Positions 6,840 through 6,853 of a DNA stretch of 6,853 nucleotides are shown in pieces. The notes under the pieces were generated by a model. It was not told where the DNA came from, searched no databases, and worked only from the letters and a program-made list of their open reading frames with translations. A program made the position numbers and the translations under genes. Position 1 is the stretch's first letter; each line of letters opens with the position of its first letter. Source of the DNA: Phycisphaeraceae bacterium (GTDB taxonomy: Bacteria > Planctomycetota > Phycisphaerae > Phycisphaerales > UBA1924). Location: contig WUAK01000150.1 of the NCBI GenBank assembly GCA_009827205.1, positions 1 to 6,853 of the forward strand, in the 5' to 3' direction.

Positions 6840-6853
6840 AGATCGGAAGAGCA
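6840..6853. other. Residual Illumina adapter at right end
   Basis: AGATCGGAAGAGCA is the start of the TruSeq adapter as read through from an insert. The final A after AGATCGGAAGAGC fits the index-side adapter version. The SecA frame reads on through these bases only by chance. Whether the first A (6840) is genomic or from A-tailing cannot be told. Confidence 0.95.

Noticed and set aside
1..6853. Ten-base perfect inverted repeat at the two ends, as in a transposon or linear element
   Set aside because: Both copies are Illumina adapter sequence, and no transposase or target duplication is present.

Overview
This is a GC-rich window that ends in sequencing adapter on both sides. It holds the divergent start of two transcription units. 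The GC-rich coding style, the GTG starts and above all the gene set suggest a Planctomycetota-type bacterium or a related Gram-negative marine/soil lineage. That gene set is a periplasmic adaptor, a GAF-domain/HlyD fusion, a PqqD/M50/HlyD fusion and a SecA-family ATPase. The taxonomic call is an inference from gene content, not something the sequence proves.

Layout. Bases 1-10 and 6840-6853 match the Illumina TruSeq adapter and are not biological. On the minus strand, 11-1158 is a nearly complete DegT/DnrJ/EryC1/StrS-type PLP aminotransferase, cut at its C-terminus by the adapter. A 122-base divergent intergenic region (1159-1280) separates it from four plus-strand genes that fill the rest of the window. 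These are a secreted HlyD/MFP-type adaptor (1281-2168), a cytoplasmic GAF-like region joined through one membrane helix to a HlyD adaptor (2209-4218), a PqqD-like domain + M50 site-2-protease + HlyD fusion (4227-6386), and the N-terminal part of a SecA-family ATPase (6383-6839, open at the window end). Gaps within this run are 40 bases, 8 bases and a 4-base GTGA overlap, so the four genes look like one operon.

How the genes may work together. Three different adaptor (lipoyl/hairpin/barrel) modules sit in three consecutive proteins, two of them membrane-anchored. One carries a zinc-protease core and a peptide-binding-like PqqD domain. The fourth gene supplies an ATPase of the Sec motor family. 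No ABC transporter, RND pump or TolC-like outer-membrane protein is visible. The most interesting reading is a dedicated envelope-spanning export or processing machine. In it, substrate recognition (PqqD-like), proteolysis (M50), periplasmic conduit (three HlyD modules), cytoplasmic sensing (GAF) and energy (SecA-like) would be encoded together. The individual families are known; the combined mechanism is inference.
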